Positions 7,007-8,456 of a DNA stretch of 8,456 nucleotides are shown piece after piece. Position 1 is the stretch's first letter. Each line of letters begins with the position of its first letter. The position numbers were made by a program, and so were the translations under genes. A model generated the notes under the pieces. That model was not told where the DNA came from and searched no databases. It saw only the letters and a program-made list of their open reading frames with translations. Origin of the DNA: Ponticaulis sp. (GTDB taxonomy: Bacteria; Pseudomonadota; Alphaproteobacteria; Caulobacterales; Hyphomonadaceae); assembly GCA_002699325.1 (NCBI GenBank), contig PABS01000135.1, positions 8,695 through 17,150 of the forward strand. The letters are read 5' to 3'.

Positions 7007-7024
7007 ATCACCCCCTGCGGTGAT
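7007..7024. repeat. Inverted repeat ATCACC-N6-GGTGAT just upstream of or overlapping the wHTH gene start
   Basis: The arms 7007-7012 and 7019-7024 are exact 6-bp complements around a 6-nt loop. As DNA it could be a second operator carrying the same TCAC/GTGA core as the palindrome at 6986-6998. As RNA it would be a short stem-loop about 20 nt before the GTG at 7044, or it would bury an ATG at 7023 if that were the start. Confidence 0.35.
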
Positions 7025-7043
7025 GATTTCCTGTGAGGTAAGT

Positions 7044-8258
7044 GTGAAGACTGGCAATAAAAACTCGGCGCTATTGGAAGAAGAGGTGGCGCGCGTACGT
7101 CAGTCAGGCCTGATTGGGGAAACGGGACGACTGACAGACCTGTTTGATTATCTGGTAAAGCGCACGCTGTCGGGTGATTTGCCACGGGAGACTGATATTG
7201 CCTTTGATGTCTTTGGTCGGTCGGCATCCGATCAGGGCGAGGATTCCAGCGTCCGGGTCTATATTCACCGGCTGCGCAAGCGTATCGAGGAGGTCTATCT
7301 TCGGACTGATCAGCCCGTCGCGCAGAAACTTGTTATTCCCCGTGGGGAATACCGACTGGCGCTCGTGAACGTCGAAAGCGCTGAGGCTCAGGCTGGGGCA
7401 CCTGTTTCTGCAACTTCGGGCGGGCGTCCGACATGGCTGGTGCCTGCGTTCGTTGGTGCCTTAGCTGCTGCACTTGGATTCGTCCTCGCGGCACTTCTGC
7501 TACCTGCTGGGCGCGCCGATCGCTCGACAGTTGAAGCGTCACCGCTCTGGGAGCCCATCATCACAAGTGATCGGGATGTCGTACTCGTTGTCGGAGATTA
7601 TTACATTTTCGGCGAATACACAGATGGCCTGTTCCTGGACCGTCTGGTGCGGGACTTTCAGATCAACTCTGCTGCAGACCTCGCACGTGCCCGCAATGCA
7701 GACCCGCAGGCTTATCGCGAAGCGGCCGACGTGGCGCTCGAATACCTGCCAACGTCAATCGCTTTTTCTCTCGTTGATTTTTTGCCTGCCCTTTCAGGAA
7801 AGAACATTCATATCGAGCTGGCATCGCAACTCACGCCTGATGATCTGAAGTGTTGTGACGTCGTCTATCTCGGCCTGACCAGCGGTTTGGCCAGTCTTCA
7901 TGACACTGCGTTCAGGGGGTCGCGTTTCCGCTTTGGTGACACGTATGACGAAATCGTGGACCTTTCCGATGGCGAGGAGTTCGTCAGTAACGCATTTCTC
8001 GGGGCGAGTGAGCCGACCATCTATCAGGACTATGCCATCTTTCTGAAGAAGCGGGGACCGACGGACAACTGGGTCTATGTCTTTGCGGGCATGCGGGACA
8101 CGGGCCTGATGGGTCTCACGGAGAGCCTGGGCTCGCCGGATTATGTCATGCAGAATCTGCCGGACATGATGGGCGAGGACTATGAGGCGCTGTTTCAGAT
8201 CACCGGTCAGCGACACGTCAATCTCAGCACTGAACTCCTCAAAGATTCCCGTGATTAG
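7044..8258 (+). CDS. ToxR-like membrane-bound winged-helix regulator with an unnamed C-terminal domain
   Basis: The 404-aa protein starts with a cytoplasmic winged-helix domain (about 15-107). Its pattern is LTDLFDYLVKRTLSGD, then ETDIAFDVFGR, DSSVRVYIHRLRKRIEEVY and VIPRGEYRL. This is the wHTH type with DSxVRVxxxRLRKR that is often found ahead of a membrane helix. A linker rich in Ala/Ser (110-130) leads to one transmembrane helix at about 131-154 (WLVPAFVGALAAALGFVLAA). The remaining 250 residues should be periplasmic. They include SDRDVVLVVGDYYIFGEY, KCCDVVYLGLTSGL (C270, C271), FRGSRFRFGDTYDEIVDL and YVFAGMRDTGLMGLTESLG. I recall this ending from other uncharacterised proteins of the same design, not from a named family. 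GTG 7044 is chosen because GAGG (7035-7038) lies 5 nt upstream; GTG 7020 and ATG 7023 are in frame but lack a ribosome binding site. It probably senses an envelope signal and regulates genes directly from the membrane. Confidence 0.85.
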   Translation: MKTGNKNSALLEEEVARVRQSGLIGETGRLTDLFDYLVKRTLSGDLPRETDIAFDVFGRSASDQGEDSSVRVYIHRLRKRIEEVYLRTDQPVAQKLVIPRGEYRLALVNVESAEAQAGAPVSATSGGRPTWLVPAFVGALAAALGFVLAALLLPAGRADRSTVEASPLWEPIITSDRDVVLVVGDYYIFGEYTDGLFLDRLVRDFQINSAADLARARNADPQAYREAADVALEYLPTSIAFSLVDFLPALSGKNIHIELASQLTPDDLKCCDVVYLGLTSGLASLHDTAFRGSRFRFGDTYDEIVDLSDGEEFVSNAFLGASEPTIYQDYAIFLKKRGPTDNWVYVFAGMRDTGLMGLTESLGSPDYVMQNLPDMMGEDYEALFQITGQRHVNLSTELLKDSRD

Positions 8259-8282
8259 GGGTTTTGCCCCGAAATGTAACAT

Positions 8283-8322
8283 CTGTAACACAGCAGTAAC
8301 TGAAGAAATAACCGTTTGTCAC
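8283..8322 (+). promoter_or_regulatory. PHO-box-like direct repeats with 11-bp phasing
   Basis: CTGTAAC (8283-8289) and CAGTAAC (8294-8300) form a 7-4-7 direct repeat, the layout of a PhoB box. Exactly two further 11-bp steps on is TTGTCAC (8316-8322), a strong match to a Pho half-site. The third step (8305-8311, GAAATAA) is degenerate. An extra ATGTAAC at 8274-8280 is out of phase. I see no good -10 at the expected distance, so this could be another response-regulator array or chance. Confidence 0.3.
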
Positions 8323-8352
8323 CTAGAGGCCAGTCGTCCGGCGTCGCATATT

Positions 8353-8452
8353 GAACACATGATCTGGACCGGTCCTGTAGCACTCCGCCGGTCTGGAACT
8401 TCCAATGTGTGAGCAGCCGGCAAGGGAGCCTCCCCCTTGCCGGTTTTTCTTT
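8353..8452 (+). ncRNA. Candidate small RNA or regulated leader ending at a strong terminator
   Basis: No convincing protein gene occupies 8259-8456, yet the stretch ends in an excellent intrinsic terminator. Upstream of it, ACACAT (8355-8360) pairs exactly with ATGTGT (8405-8410). Nested inside, GACCGG (8367-8372) pairs with CCGGTC (8388-8393). With the terminator hairpin this makes a two-domain structured RNA of roughly 100-130 nt. The 5' end is unknown; the phased repeats at 8283-8322 could be its control region. It may equally be the 3' untranslated end of the wHTH gene mRNA, possibly processed into a small RNA. Confidence 0.3.
8417..8452 (+). terminator. Strong Rho-independent terminator
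   Basis: CCGGCAAGGG (8417-8426) is exactly complementary to CCCTTGCCGG (8434-8443), giving a 10-bp GC-rich stem with a 7-nt loop. The run TTTTTCTTT (8444-8452) follows directly. Only the + strand side has the T-run, so it ends rightward transcription, either from the wHTH gene or from a short transcript starting after it. Confidence 0.92.
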
Positions 8453-8456
8453 GGAG

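Noticed and set aside
8258..8270. GGGG-N5-CCCC hairpin overlapping the stop codon of the wHTH gene as a terminator
   Set aside because: The stem is only 4 bp and no T-run follows; it is too weak to call.
8359..8412. 17-codon open frame (MIWTGPVALRRSGTSNV) ending just before the terminator, possibly a leader peptide
   Set aside because: No ribosome binding site precedes the ATG, and there is no run of a single amino acid as in attenuators. The stems overlap it, so an RNA explanation is simpler.

Overview
The window looks like chromosomal DNA of a heterotrophic, probably marine, alphaproteobacterium. A Hyphomonadaceae/Maricaulales-type genome is my best guess. This rests on moderately high GC, a PQQ-dependent membrane dehydrogenase, a TPR-sulfotransferase fusion, a ToxR-like wHTH-membrane regulator and an RcpA-type kinase/receiver pair. 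It is inference from gene content, not a phylogenetic result. I see no rRNA, tRNA, CRISPR array, insertion sequence or phage gene.

Left part (1-3885, all on +): the window opens inside a membrane-bound quinoprotein dehydrogenase of the glucose/quinate/shikimate family, with only the C-terminal part of the catalytic propeller present. A 668-aa TPR-sulfotransferase follows, and its stop codon overlaps the start of a MarR-family regulator by 8 bp, so these two are probably translationally coupled.

Middle (3899-6424): a TetR-family repressor on the minus strand is divergent from a two-gene + strand operon. The operon encodes a membrane histidine kinase and a single-domain receiver. The TetR gene probably starts at a TTG with a perfect GGAGG ribosome binding site. 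Two GTAC-centred dyads 32 bp apart lie in the divergent promoter region and are good operator candidates. The repressor may therefore control both itself and the kinase/receiver pair.

Right part (6451-8456): a small conserved-type hypothetical protein (minus strand) converges on the receiver gene and is divergent from a membrane-bound wHTH regulator (+ strand). A perfect TCACAT-A-ATGTGA palindrome between these two genes overlaps a possible -10 box. After the regulator there are about 200 bp without a convincing gene. This stretch contains 11-bp-phased, PHO-box-like direct repeats, a nested stem-loop and a strong Rho-independent terminator. Together they suggest an uncharacterised small RNA or a regulated leader.

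Four of the eight genes are regulators or signal-transduction genes with a visible DNA-binding or kinase domain, and a fifth is a receiver. The window is therefore mainly a signalling and regulation neighbourhood flanked by a periplasmic oxidase-type enzyme and a sulfotransferase. The nearest things to a new system are the TetR-kinase-receiver module, the wHTH regulator with its unnamed C-terminal domain, and the 3' candidate small RNA. None is proven by sequence alone.
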